Assembly: GCF_001039355.2 (NCBI RefSeq)
Contig: NW_019776001.1
Span: 111,677 to 141,948, forward strand
Direction of reading: 5' to 3'
DNA length: 30,272 nucleotides
Source: Lingula anatina
Taxonomy: Eukaryota > Brachiopoda > Lingulata > Lingulida > Lingulidae
In this document: positions 1 through 12,554 of the stretch, piece by piece
Numbering within the stretch: the first letter of the stretch is position 1
How the letters are laid out: each line of letters opens with the position of its first letter
Made by a program: the position numbers and the translations under genes
The notes under the pieces: model-generated
Told to the model about the DNA's origin: nothing
Database searches by the model: none
What the model saw: only the letters and a program-made list of their open reading frames with translations

Positions 1-187
1 TTATAGATACATTTATGAAATCGTGGAAAACAAACATAAAGGCTTTTAAAGAAATCTAATGATGATGTCAGCTTTCTGTGACAAATGAATTTAGGAAATG
101 TGTGTTTTATGTCATCAATTTGTCCTCGCTTGATTGATATGCAGAAATAGGAAAATAAATAGCCACACATTTATCAGATTGATTGAG

Positions 188-200
188 TCTAGGACCTAGA
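188..200. repeat. 13-nt odd palindrome TCTAGGACCTAGA
   Basis: Perfect 6-bp arms TCTAGG and CCTAGA surround a single central A. ATTGAG flanks the palindrome on both sides as a direct repeat. It may be a dimeric protein site or chance. Confidence 0.6.
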
Positions 201-3200
201 TTGAGCCAATAATGGCCATTTCCCCACTGGGACAAAGAAGACAAATTTATTAAGCCCTTACTTCCAATCTGTTATCATGTGATTGATGAAGAGTTCGGAA
301 ACTGAGCTGTGTTTCTGCCAGATTGTGGTTAACATGGGTGAGTTGGTATTAAAACTGATCATGACAATTTTGTCATGAGACAAAAAATTCAGAATATTGT
401 AAGCTGACACACAGTGAGAATATAAAGCATGCTGTTTCATGTCTTTTGGCTCAAGAGTATATTGGAACAACCCATGATTATGATATCATATTCCATTATA
501 AACATGCTACTGTATTTTAAAACATAATTGCTTCACACCCATGATTTTTTCAATTTGCTTATTTTCATTTCACTGACATAAGTATAGAAAAAACTGTTGG
601 AACCTTCTAAGTAACCCACACAAAACCACTCTAACCAGGTGCCATAACACACGCACAGCCCACAGCACTGTAACAAATAGAATTAGCACTACTCCCAGAG
701 AGTTGTACTTATCTGGCATGCACTTTGTTTTATCTCCGTGCGGTGTTAGATACGGCCGTGGTAAAGTAATTAACGTCTGCGTCTCTAACATGTAACATCC
801 TTGCATATCATCTTAACAGCGTTAACCTTCTGCAAATGCCAAGTTTTCCCCATCTGAAATAGTTTACATTTGTTGTGCTCTAGCCAAAGAGATGATTTAC
901 TGCGTTGTGGGTACTAGTATAGACATTGTATTAACAGTTTCTTTGTACCTGGTTGATTATTTTTGTTTGTTTCTAATACCTGCCAAAATACAGCAAGACT
1001 AAAACACGTTGAGATGGGTTTCTTGTTGTATCTTGATGGTGAAATAAAACCATTGGCACTAAATCATTTTGCCTCATGAGTAAAAATACTAACCAGTAGT
1101 CTCTGTAGATACAGTTTACTTTTTCTTTTAACCAGTGCTTGAAAGTTTTATGAATACATAAAGTCATCCAGCCACCAAGCAAGGGTCTACAAGACATGAA
1201 TAATACAGTGATCTTTTTCTTAAACAGTAATTGCAACAGATTAGCCAATAACCAGGATTGTTTGTAATGGAAACGCTTCGTCAACTCAATTAATGTCTTG
1301 ATGGATAAAGCCTGTGCAACAATTGAGTTTAAGATGGCAGCAAATGAAGGTATTATATGGGTTGTATTTACAGGTTTCCAGAGACAACTCTGAGCAGCAT
1401 CCTGCGGGCAAGACTTGTTGACATCCAGATTAGATTAAATGGAATATTTTATATTCTCTTTGATTATTTATGATTGTTTGAAAATAAGTCTGTTATCAAC
1501 AGCCTTTTTTAGGCTTAAGGACTCATTATGCTTTTTGCACTATCAAAGTAGTAAGTACTAGTAATTGAAATAATGGCAATGTGTACTGTTAGTTATAGAT
1601 TCTTAGCAATGTCCTTTCTATATTGATGCTTTTTCAAATTAACTGTTTCTTGTTTATTATAAAAAAATCATAGCTTTTCAAGTTAAAAAGGTTTACAATG
1701 TACCCATTGCATGTATATTTCACAATTCCAATACTAATTCATTCTACTACTTATATTTTCTTTGTTTTTCTTATTCACCCTTGATTGATCCCCCTTGCTA
1801 TCACTGTTATGTGTAAAAATAATATGCCATTTGTAACTTCCTGCAATGCAATTATGCACCTTTTGTTAAAATCCCATTTCTGAAATATGGTGTCCTACAT
1901 GATCACACAGCATAAATCTCAATTCGTCAATAAATTAAAGCTCGTTACAAATCACAGAAATATGCATTGTATCATCAGGGCATTCTTTATATCACTCTGT
2001 TAAAGCTCTTTGGGAAATTGGTTTCTAAAGTTAGATACCAGTGTAGTCAGGCAAGTCTCGTATTGTCCATTCTACATGATGCAGTCTGTGTAATTTGTAG
2101 TTGTTAGTCTAACGTGTAATTTACAACAGGTGTTATTGAATTTGAATTCATCACTTGGGGAATCTTGAAAAGTCACTCAGCAGTAGTTAATGATGAGACA
2201 TTATTATAATGTTTATTATTAATGTTTTATTCTAGTAGAATCAACACATGGACACAATGAAAAATCAATTAAAAGACTGGATGATATGACCCTGAATTTG
2301 TTACTTAAAAAGGTAAATATTTTAGTTGAATTAAAGATGACATGGGCTTGAATAAAACTGTTGGCCAGGTTTACATATCATATATGTCATTCATGCCTTA
2401 AGTTCACATTAAGAAAAACTGATTCATGCTGAAAAGCATGCATGCATGAAAACATTCGCACACGCATGCACACCATATTGTTACTGCTTTCTTCTTAGAT
2501 TCTTTGTTACTGTAATGCACCCCATCCGAAAAATAAAGCAAATCTGATCGATACTCCCTGAGGCACTGATCAAAGTATTGGTTCCTTAACATGGAATGCT
2601 ATCATGTCAAGACCAACAAAACGATAATGAATGAGTGCAGTATTCTTTTCTTTAATGATAAAACTAATACAGGTCTTCTTTTCCACAGAAACATTGCACT
2701 TTGCAAAATTCAATTCCTTCTTGGTCAGTATTGAGCTAGATAAATGGACAGTATGGAGAAAAATTGATAAAGCTTTCAGAAATTTGGCATTGATGTCACA
2801 TCGGAAGTGAATTGTCATCAATAAATGTATTCAGAATAGTTTTGTATGATCCCGGTGGCGCTTTCCTCACTCCTGGGAAATCAAATTGTTATGTGAGTGC
2901 TCCCCGTCAATTGATACGACTTGCCTCGTCTGACTCCCACCATATCCTGTACAAATAGAATTCTCATGTGAACCAGCAATTATTTTATATATGAAAAATC
3001 AACTGTTTTACCCCAAGCCAGTATACACATTGAGCTATGTGACTTTCCTACTTACACATCATAGTGGGCTAACTTTAGGTTTAACATAATTTTAGCCCAT
3101 TCAAAATTTCGACAGAATTAGTAAAAAGTTAAAAAGGGGGTAAAATGCAGAGTACCATTTTACCATTTTTTTGATAATTTGTTTAGCAAATGGTCTAAAA

Positions 3201-4487
3201 ATTTGCCATTCTTGAATGAGTTTAGAGCTCAGACTGCTACTTCTGAAGTTTGGGATCATTTTCATGTTGAAGATGGTTCTTGTTTGCTCTCTTAGAAAAT
3301 TAACTATTGTAATACAACACTGGAAATGTAGCAGTATTTTATCAGTATAAATAAAATTTGACCTTAATTCAAGTATGTCATGGATTTTCTGTAGTGGGAA
3401 ATGAACATGTGTTCAATAAAGAATTGCGAAGAAACTTGAAAACAGTGGACATTGTTGGTAAAAGAGTAGCTGCCTTGCTTGGATCAGTCATCTCATTATT
3501 TTTATATTTCAAGTAGAAAACAAATAATCCTTTTTTTGTAAAGAACTATATTTTTAGTGTTCTGACTGAGAAAATGTGGAGTTGTTTTAAAATAAGGCTC
3601 CTAATTGGAACTCTATTTGTCCAAGAGAGACAGCCTTGTATTATGTCACTCAACCAGGGGCTTCCTGCGAAAAACTCTCTTGTTTCACTGGGTCGAATTG
3701 TTCTTAAAACAAGACTCTAACCTAGAGTGTCAGCATTATTTCGCCATAACATAGGGTCTGTTTGTCTTAGCACCACCCCCGAGCAACATGTGCCGGAATT
3801 AGTGTGTGAATGCGCGGACTGAGAAAAATCAATTGGATGTTCAATTTCAAACACAGCAACAGCACATGTATGTAGTGTCAGTATGAACTTGTGCATTACA
3901 GTGAATGATATGCGGTTATTTTGTGTTTGAGAAGTAAATCACATGTGATTTGAGTGTAAAATGTTTTATGGATTTTTTTTTCTCTGGAATGTAGATGTGA
4001 GGGTGGTTGCTGGTGGTTGTAATAACATTTCGTCTTTGCCTTCTTCCTCTCTTGCTGCAAAATTGATAAAAGATGCTCAGAAATTGCTGGAGAGAAGGCC
4101 AAGTCAGTTTTTCTTTTGTTAGTTCATTGATAGAAAAGTGAACATCAAATACTGGCAGTTTTTTCAGCAGAAGTGAGAGGTTTTGTTTCAAGACAAGCAC
4201 ACTTAAGTAAGAAAAAGCGCAGAAAGAAACAAACACTCAACATTTGATAAGGAAGCATCAAAGATTTACAAATGCAAAGCTGAAAATAACATCGGGAAAA
4301 TAGACATGACAGTCTGATGTACATACTCCTCCGCATCAAAACTAATCTCTCCCATAAGTAACAGTGTGGCATTAGTAGTAATCATTTAAACTTGATGTGC
4401 CAGGTGTACACACATCTGGATACACTTTACCTTATAATTGGCAAGAGATTTTTTTTCTGGTTTACAACTTACTATAGGTTTTATGGA

Positions 4488-4605
4488 TTTTTTAAATGTA
4501 TTTATTTGGTTTATGTATATTATTTTTTATTAATTTTATATACATGCATTTATATATGTTAATTTTATATATTTGTTTATTTTATATATTTGTATAATAA
4601 AAAGT
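4488..4605. repeat. A+T-rich low-complexity tract with a 17-bp period duplication
   Basis: The tract is almost entirely A and T. The 14-mer TTTTATATATTTGT occurs at 4563-4576 and again at 4580-4593, a 17-bp period. It is probably a decayed microsatellite. Confidence 0.75.
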
Positions 4606-4653
4606 TTGTGAACAAAGATGACATTTCTCTCCAGGATAGCATTTTTTCTTGAA

Positions 4654-4723
4654 TGTGGTATTTTTAATCAGGGTTAGTGAAATCAATATGATTATATTCT
4701 GATTGTGGAATTTTTTAATCAGG
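4654..4723. repeat. Imperfect 50-bp-period direct repeat
   Basis: TGTGGTATTTTTAATCAGG (4654-4672) recurs as TGTGGAATTTTTTAATCAGG (4704-4723), one substitution and one added T apart. The intervening sequence is not obviously repeated, so this may be an old short duplication. Confidence 0.6.
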
Positions 4724-6503
4724 CGTGCCTGAAGTTAGCTTGATACAACCAAAACCACATGAAACAGTTGATTTTTCCCCACCATGGGCATGATAAAAAT
4801 CTGAAGAAAATATGAACTCAACAAGAACATTTTTTTTTCATATATATATTTTAACCTGGATTCAGGACTCTGTTTTCTCTTACAATTGAATAATAGTGTA
4901 TAATTTCAAATACAGTTCACACATTGGCAAAAATAAATTAATTAAATAAGTTAATAACGCAGATGAGTTAATAGATAAGAGTTTCATACTTCACTTTTAT
5001 CATTTTAACATTAAGGGCCAAGTTTTCTTCCACGTGTTTCAGATTTCTACCTGGACTGAAATCTCATTACATTTCCTCATTCATACAAACGTTAAGGTTC
5101 CCCCTGATGAGCAGTACACACACTTAAACAGTGAAGAACAGCTTGGTTTCTGTCATTTCTTATTATAGCACCTTGAATCATTCAGTTATCTTGGAAAAGA
5201 CAACCAATTATTACAGGTTCACTTCCTATGTAGTCACTGAAGATTCAGTTTGGTTGTATATCCCTTATTTACAGGTAAAATAGTCATTTATTGATGTGAG
5301 ATCTTTCGTAAAATGGGTGTTGATTTTTTAAACTTTCTCCTTGATGCTTAAAGTCATTTTCATAACTTATATTTATTTAAAAGATTCTGTTGATAAATCT
5401 TTCATTTTTTAATTCTGCTGATGCAGTGTCATGTCTTTACAAATTTCTGGATTTTTTTAAACATATCTATGATTAAGTGATACCTGTCGTTCTAATCCAT
5501 AACAAACCTTACATTACATTGTTATCTGCCACCCTTGCTGCAAACTGTTGATATATATATTAACAACTCAATTTTTTATCGGAATTTTATTATTGCATCA
5601 AGTACATCAAATTTGGGATGGGAGGGTGGACATCTCATATTTTATTTTCTTTTCGCATGCAGTCATGCAAGATCCATTGTAACAATTGGAACTTTTTATC
5701 TCCTTATAGACTGAAGGGAGGGAATATTGGTGCACGGTTGAATTAGAAGGTAGTATGATTATTATGGAATTGGTATTTGGTAGAAACTGTCACTGTGTTT
5801 TGTAAAACTAGAAGAGTTTTCGCTAAAATTGCTTTCAAACAGTATTTAACATTCAGTTGCACATATCTGTGTATTTTATGACTAACTGCCTTTGAGTAAT
5901 CATTTGATCCTTTAAGCTGTAAGTTGATTTTTGGGTATTTCATTAGAAATTTCCCTCTAAGAGACTTAATGTGGTTTTACAGGATGCTTAAAACTGTGCT
6001 CACTGTGAGTGGCTAGTATGTCTGTACATTAGGTAGCCGTGCTGCTTAAAAAGCTTCTGGGGATTTTGACCATTGAATTAAATGGATTCAGATTGTGAAA
6101 AATTTTCTGAATACCTTATTTACAACTCATAAAAGTCATGTGAATAGCAAGATTAAAATTATCTTCGAGTCATTCCGCTTCATGCTGGTGAACAAAAAGT
6201 CAAATTTTAGTTGACTACTAGTATATATGTCAAATCTGTTCATTTATCCAAATGCAACACCAGCAGATTAAATCATTGAGCATTTGTTAGAGCCTTGGGA
6301 CCAGTAATACAAAAATAATTTTTTTCAGGCTTAAGTTATTTTGTAAAACAGGCCCAGCATCTCAGTTCATTGGTGAAAACAAAACCTGATTTCTGGCACA
6401 GATCAGATTAGATTTTATGGTCTATGACTGAGTCGTAATCTGGGGTCAGATCTAGTTTAACTGCATGGTCGCTCCTCGTGATTGATTCTGTCACTTTGTC
6501 AAT

Positions 6504-6515
6504 GATCAGCTGATC
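6504..6515. promoter_or_regulatory. 12-bp palindrome GATCAGCTGATC containing an E-box
   Basis: This is a perfect inverted repeat centred on CAGCTG (6507-6512), a canonical bHLH E-box class. A symmetric extended site suits homodimer binding. Function is inferred from the motif only. Confidence 0.35.
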
Positions 6516-6811
6516 CTGTATCACTAGATATTGATATTATACATATATATCTAATCTTATCTACAAAGGTGAATTATTGTCATTTCTGCCATGGTGGCAT
6601 TTGCCAAATTGGTCCTCTTATTTTTTCTTTTTTTTTCTTTTTTAAGGATGCTCTAGGCATGATGTAGGCATGCAATTACTGCTAAGCTTTACATGATATT
6701 TGATGTTTATAAGGAAATCTGCTCTGTAGATTAATCTACCTTTTGATTGCATGAAATTGCATGGCATTTGATATACAGATTTAAGTTTTTATGCATGGTT
6801 TCAGTGAATGA

Positions 6812-6838
6812 TCATGAAGGAACATTTTTCCTTCATGA
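6812..6838. repeat. Perfect 11-bp stem-loop
   Basis: TCATGAAGGAA (6812-6822) pairs perfectly with TTCCTTCATGA (6828-6838) around the loop CATTT. The downstream arm runs directly into an A-rich run. The stem is too short for an animal pre-miRNA and no transcript is evident. Confidence 0.8.
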
Positions 6839-7181
6839 AAAAAAGAAGTGGGGAGGGAAAGGTAGGGAAGATTCAGACTTTGAAGCAGAAATTTCTCCCA
6901 GCTGAATGAAATATAAGCATGCCTGTAGCATGATCAGGAAACTGTTTATAAGGACTGTAGACATGTAGAACACACTTAGGTCGTGGAGAAAGATAGATAC
7001 AGTCAGTAACTTATTGAAAACAATCAATTGGAAGGAAATGCATCATTCAGGACGGGAAAAGTAACAGAAAATAGAGGACAAAAAAATGTGCAGAAAAAAA
7101 TTAGAATCATTAGACCCCAACAGGAAATGTTGTCTGAGCAAATTAAATCCCTGGTAGTGGAAGATAGATTATCCTGCCAGA

Positions 7182-7196
7182 AGGTCACCAAGGTCA
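7182..7196 (+). promoter_or_regulatory. AGGTCA direct repeat, 3-bp spacer (DR3)
   Basis: Perfect half-sites AGGTCA at 7182-7187 and 7191-7196 are separated by CCA. DR3 elements are a known response-element geometry for nuclear-receptor heterodimers. The second half-site reads CCAAGGTCA, the extended form preferred by monomeric NR5A/ERR-type receptors. Binding is inferred. Confidence 0.45.
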
Positions 7197-7227
7197 CATG
7201 ATGCAGGTGTTCATTAGTTTACCTGAG

Positions 7228-7241
7228 GTTACCATGGCAAT
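7228..7241. promoter_or_regulatory. RFX-type X-box GTTACCATGGCAAT
   Basis: It closely fits the palindromic X-box consensus GTTNCCATGGNAAC with one deviation at the last base. RFX factors bind such sites in ciliary and neuronal genes across animals. The site stands far from any supported promoter in this window, so it would act as a distal element if functional. Confidence 0.4.
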
Positions 7242-7420
7242 AAATCATGACCACCCACTAATCTTAATTAAGCCTGTTTGTCAAAGAAACATGGCAGAGC
7301 CAAGAGGGTTGGAAAAAAATAATGTTCTGGGAATGTTTTGATAGAGTGCATTGTACATCTTGTAGATCAGGTCTTAATATGGCGCTTAAGGTTAATCACC
7401 CACTATACTGCAATTAGATG

Positions 7421-7434
7421 TTACCTGCAGGTAA
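7421..7434. promoter_or_regulatory. 14-bp perfect palindrome TTACCTGCAGGTAA
   Basis: Both halves carry ACCTG, giving overlapping inverted E-box/ZEB-type cores. It is followed by ATATTGATTACT, close to a Onecut site. Perfect 14-bp palindromes are expected only rarely by chance in 30 kb. Confidence 0.4.
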
Positions 7435-9592
7435 TAATGATATTGATTACTGAATAAGTCCTCCACCTGTATAGTCGAGTAGCCAGAACGCTAACCCTGC
7501 AATGTTTTTTCCTGTAAACTTTTTTTGCTGAAATGCATTCTTTAGGTTGAGAGAAGCAAAATTAGCTTGGTTGCTATTTCCGAGACCTTGAGCATTTTTC
7601 AATATGGCCGTCAATTTATGAGGAANGACTCGACTAGTATCATATTTGGCCTCTCTGATATTTGAGTTAATTAATAGAAATTAGTCTTCTGTTTATCTAA
7701 TCTAGGTTTTTTTTTATTAAGGTTTGTTCTTAATAAATGTGAATATGAAAATCAAGGCCCTGTTTCACAATGAATATTAAGTTGAAAGTAGGTTCTTGCC
7801 AAATTTATTATAAACCATTGCCAACTTATTTGTGGTTCACAAAGGAATCTCGAGGGTTGATAACCTTGCATTTTATGCCTTAAAACAAAGCTTTGAGATA
7901 ACTTTCAAATAGTCTCGTCACATTTCACTCTCAGTGGTGACTGTATACTAGATGGATATGACAGCTTCTTTATTGTAGAGTGTAGTTTGGTTGTTTATGG
8001 AGTCAAGTTTAACTTACTAGTAGATGGCTATTACAGTTATTGTATTGACTTCATTGAATCGGCTGTCTGGGTTCAGCAATTAGCAAAGCCTGAAAAACTT
8101 AATTTGATTAGTGGCCTGGGATTCAAGAGATCGTAGTGGAGTTTAAAGAGCGTCATGTCTTGGCAATGTTACAGTGTTATCTCAGCACGTCATCTGTCTC
8201 AGAAGAAGCCATGTAATTGGACAGATATGGCATGCTTCATAATAAAATCATGGCATTTTCAGGAGGTGCTGATTTTAATTTAATTAGGGTTTTCACCATT
8301 ATGTATACCAGAGTCATCTGCTTGTTGTTACTAAACACTAGAACCACATTTGCACATATTTTGCTGTAACTTTTCATCAGTTATGCTTTACTACATTGCT
8401 GTTAAAGGGAGGAAAAATCATTTCTTTAGGCTAATGTAGAATATGCCTGGAATTGAGCAAAAAATATAATGTGCTTGTATAAACCAAGCTGCTTCCTGCC
8501 TGAGATCTTAATTTAATGAAATTATAAATCTTATAAATCTGTGTTTAGACTGGGGGCAGAATGGGCTCAGGTTGAGTTTTAATCAGATTTTCTCAGGATT
8601 AAGGTAGTTATAAGGGGATTACATGAGGATCGTATTAATGTAACGTTGTGTGAGGTAATGCGGTTCAAAAATGTCAGTTTGTCTTAAATGAAATCTCCTT
8701 TGCGTTGCCTTTCAGAGGCTAGAAAATATTTCCAAATTTGCCCACTATCACTCAGTCTAATTTTTCATGCCTAAATCAATTTCATCCATGGGAAAAAGGA
8801 AAACTCAGCTAAGATATAAGCAGTGAAAGAAAAACAAGTAAAGTACAGTGTTATTAGTGTAGTCATTCAGTAACCCTTCTTAGTGCCTGTGTGTGCGTGC
8901 ATGATAAATTTTGCCAAAGTAACAAGTTTGAGTCGTGGTGGTTTTGATGTACCAGTAACACACTTTTTGTAATTCTATAATAGCAATTAGACCCATCAGT
9001 ATTCATATCATGTAACAGCAACCTTGAGAACTATGGCGTCAAATCAAATTTGAAATGAAATATAGGATTTATATATAATTTGTTCAGAAGAAAAGTTAGT
9101 GTGAAAAAGCTATAAAGAAAAAAATGCACAGTGACTGAATGACTTGTGTTATAACTGTAATAAAATGAATGATTTCATGATTGTGTTGACAGAAATATGT
9201 CTTGTTGAATTCTGCACTGTCATTTATCATCTGCCGCAGACGAGGAAGTAGCAGATGCATGGGTAGCAGTTGCTTTAATTCTATAGGCAGTGAAAATCTG
9301 TCATCATTTTAATTATATATATGCAATAGTATGGGACTGTCTGGATCTACTTGTTGAATGGAATGGTTTGATCTTATTGCAAATTATATCCTAATTAAAA
9401 TGTTTTTGATGAAAAAATATTGCTTTTTTAAAATGAGAGTTAATTTGATAGAAGTGTACATGTAATTTAAAATCAAATACAAAAGCAAAGATGATCTATT
9501 TACAATTTTTGTTGTTGTTTTGCTTATCTGAGGTAGCTTTGGTCTGCTTATACAATATCCAGCAATCCCTATTTTACACAGATAAATTAGTT

Positions 9593-9620
9593 TTTATTTA
9601 TTTATTTATTTATTTATTTA
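9593..9620. repeat. (TTTA)7 microsatellite
   Basis: Seven uninterrupted TTTA units followed by C and a T-rich run. A simple tetranucleotide repeat, probably polymorphic. Confidence 0.95.
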
Positions 9621-10554
9621 CTTTTTTATTCTCTGGCTTGCCAAGCGAACTGTGAATCCTTTCCTTATTATAACACTGATTTATATGTACAGTCTTTTAA
9701 AAACAAATCTATTTTTTCATATTCCCCATAATAGCCTGTTTTGCAATAGGGTGCTAACCACATCCTTATTGCCCATTCATATCAAGTTATGAACTTTGTT
9801 TTTATGCCTGAACATAACTTCTGTACTTACATGGCCAAGCCAGTAAATTTTATGACTTATCTCAGTGGTTAATATTGTCATTCTCCTAAACAGCTGGACT
9901 GATTCCAATTGAGTGATAAAATATCAATAATTTTCCCAACATCATCCTAATTCAAATGAAGTTATTTCACTGACAGTTTGCTACTGCAAAAGGAGAAAAA
10001 ATTATATGTTCACTGGTATTTTCTATGTAGAAAGCATGCAGTTTGACCACACCATGAGCACACCATAGATTCAGCCATGACAAAATGTTTAATATCCATG
10101 ATGGTAAATACTAAAACAAGAGCTATAAATCATATTTCAGGTGATGAACTGGGCCAGTACATGTTAGGTTCATTAAGGTCATCTGTCAGTGCGGAAGAGG
10201 AGCTAGATCACACAATAATATTATATAGCAGACTCCACTTTCTTTAACTGGGACACTTCTCGAGACTCTTGAGTTTTTTTCGAGTTATACAAAAATTTGA
10301 GTTTGGCAATATTTTCACAAAATTCATGTACTAGTATTTATACTGTGTTTATTGAAGAATATTGTATGAAAAATGCACTCCCACTCAAGTTTTTTTTCTC
10401 TATATAATGGCCAATTGAATTCTTGGCTATTGGAGTCACTTCCTATCATGAATAATGTAAAGCCATCTTTTTTTTTTCTCAATATAACATATATATTGCT
10501 CTATAAAGTCCTGAAGTATGAAAGTTTGAAACCCAACCTTGTACCAGATCATGG

Positions 10555-10610
10555 ATTGGGTCACTGCCACCTCCAGACGTCGACCCACGTGGACCCATAT
10601 AGACAAGTCT
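10555..10610. other. Isolated G+C/CpG-richer patch with stacked palindromes
   Basis: Within A+T-rich surroundings this patch carries GACGTC (10576-10581), GTCGAC (10579-10584) and CCACGTGG (10585-10592, a canonical E-box). TGGGTC at its left end is inverted relative to two downstream GACCCA copies. It could be a regulatory site cluster or a fragment of an old mobile element. The overlapping open frame at 10373-10702 is not recognisable. Confidence 0.3.
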
Positions 10611-12507
10611 TTCATGTCGTCAAACTATCATTAAATATATGCACAGTCGTAGTATGGGTGTACTTTCAGAATGAAGCTAATTGCTGTGTTAAATTTTTGT
10701 AAGACAATATTGTCACATTTAGGAAGCACAAATTATGTTTTTAACATTGTCTTTAACTCTTGATATAAACAGTTTTTTGTGTGTTTGAAAGCATTTTAGG
10801 GAGGGAAATATTGTTTCTGCATCTGCACATATTGCAGTCCTTATAAAAAGTACTTACAAAACCCCCACTCCCATATTTTATTGTTTTTATGCTGCAACTT
10901 TTTAAGTCTAAATTTCTATGTAGAGCCTTACTTAGTTACTAGTAATCTTAAGGGTTTTAATTGAAAGAAAAACATTGTTTTGGGTCATACATATTATACA
11001 TGTAAGCACTTTTATTTGAATGTAGGCAGTATTTGCTGTAAACTTGCTGGTAAGGTAATGTGGGTATTGAGAACTTGATTCTAGTCCATGATGAATTCAT
11101 GATGCACTTTTGATACCAGCATAATAAAAACCTTACAAGGTTGAGTCATATCCTGCAGGTTGAAGTTCACAATTTTGACTATGTTTTTTTAAATGGATCA
11201 TTGTGTGATTTTTTTTCTCGTAGGTACTTACGAGCTCAAATTTTGTTTTTGTGGTTCTCCATTTTATCTGTGGATCATTCTGCAGTGTTTAGGATATCTA
11301 CTAGTATTATGTGTAGATATATGAAGCCCCTGGGTCTCATTTATAATTCATATTCTTTTTTATTATCCATAACAACATATTTTAACTTCAGGGTTAATTT
11401 ATTAGTAGACTTCTGACTGTTTTGAACAGCTCTTTACTAATAATAAATGAATGTTGGATGTTTCTCTGTGCTGCCACCTATTGGGCTGCTAGGAAACTTG
11501 TATAGATCAGGTCATTTGAACAGCAGTCACAAATGCTGTGACATTACTTTGAACTGAATTTTTTTTAAAGTGGAAATAAGATGATGGGGCCATACAATAC
11601 CACTGATGAATAAGTTTAGTGAAATACAAATACAGTACACAAAGTATACATTTTTTTTCTGAGAAAATGTTGATTTTAAGTCTGTGAGTCTCAACTCAAC
11701 CTATCTCTTGCCATTTCAGAACTTTCCTTGATGAGCAGAAGCCCATGAAATTGTCCCTCAGCTTTAATTTAAAAAATAAAATAAAGATTTTACCAACAAA
11801 ATAAGACTGTCAAATTGGTGAATCCCAACAGATTCTTTCAGACAGTTTAGTATCTCTACGTAAATTAAAAGACAGCAAATTTTATCTCTGCCATGGTGCT
11901 GTCCCTGTATGATTTCATTTTCAGTTGAATTAGATTGTGATTAGAGACTGTAGTATACAAATTTATGTCAAATAAATCTAAGAACTGGGTAGTCCCAAAA
12001 TGGCCGTGATAAAACTGACAAATATATTGTTATCATAAAGGAATTACTACAGTTTGATACAAAAAATCTAGAAGCTAATTAGACAACAATAATAATAAAT
12101 CAGCTCAGTTCCAATACCTGAACAGTATACTGTAAGCATGTCCTGAAATTCCTAGATATGAGCATCTGCTACCTAATTGACACAAAAAAAAAGTTGTCAG
12201 ATGTATCAATTAAATGGCAATTAAAATAACTTCATATGTCGGATAAAAATGATCGATATTTCACTGAAGAAGCAGGAATAGTACTTTCAAACATATATTG
12301 TTTTTGATGAAAGTTATTAGAAGAGTTGTGGCAAAATGATGTATATTATTCATGTATAAGTGCCTTTAATGTGGCTAGGAATAATGAAGAATTAATGTGT
12401 GACTGGTTACTTGGACTTAAAAAGGAGACTTGGTGCACGGAAGTGTGATGGCATGTATGTGCATGCTTTGTACGCACTTTTGTGCACATTTTCATGTGTT
12501 TGTTTTC

Positions 12508-12554
12508 GTGTGTGTGTGTGTGTGTGTGTGCATGTGTGTGTGTGTGGATGTGTG
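12508..12554. repeat. (GT)n microsatellite, interrupted
   Basis: A pure GT run spans 12508-12530, then CA, then further TG repeats with one GGA interruption to 12554. It generates His/Thr- and Val/Cys-repeat artefact frames on both strands, which should not be read as proteins. Confidence 0.95.

Larger units (their letters stand above)
1..7139. other. Noncoding A+T-rich region
   Basis: No exon pair, domain or RNA gene could be supported. Open frames here reach at most about 106 codons (minus strand, 3916-4236), have no recognisable domain, and are of the size expected by chance at this composition. The stretch holds short homopolymers and A+T-rich low-complexity sequence (4488-4605), small palindromes and isolated homeodomain-like TGATTGAT sites (131-138, 280-287, 1782-1789). 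It could be intergenic DNA or an intron. Confidence 0.6.
7161..7434. promoter_or_regulatory. Candidate cis-regulatory module
   Basis: Several recognisable binding-site types crowd into about 270 bp. These are inverted GATA motifs (AGATAG and TTATC, 7162-7173), a DR3 nuclear-receptor-like repeat (7182-7196), a CAGGTG E-box (7204-7209), an RFX X-box (7228-7241) and the palindrome TTACCTGCAGGTAA (7421-7434), followed by ATTGATTA. No coding potential is evident. The motifs are seen directly; enhancer function is inferred from clustering, about 22 kb upstream of the coding exon at 29720. Confidence 0.35.
7435..12507. other. Noncoding region
   Basis: No gene is supported. The region contains the ambiguous base at 7626, the TTTA microsatellite at 9593-9620 and a more G+C-rich patch at 10555-10610. 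Open frames on the plus strand (10373-10702 and 11141-11416) show no family resemblance, no plausible flanking exons and A+T-driven composition rich in Phe, Leu, Tyr and Ser. Confidence 0.55.

Noticed and set aside
3996-4013. miR-1-like seed GGAATGT
   Set aside because: Agreement stops after the seed and no hairpin partner is visible.
5103-5150. Hammerhead ribozyme core-like CTGATGAG
   Set aside because: No GAAA-containing second half or supporting stems follow.
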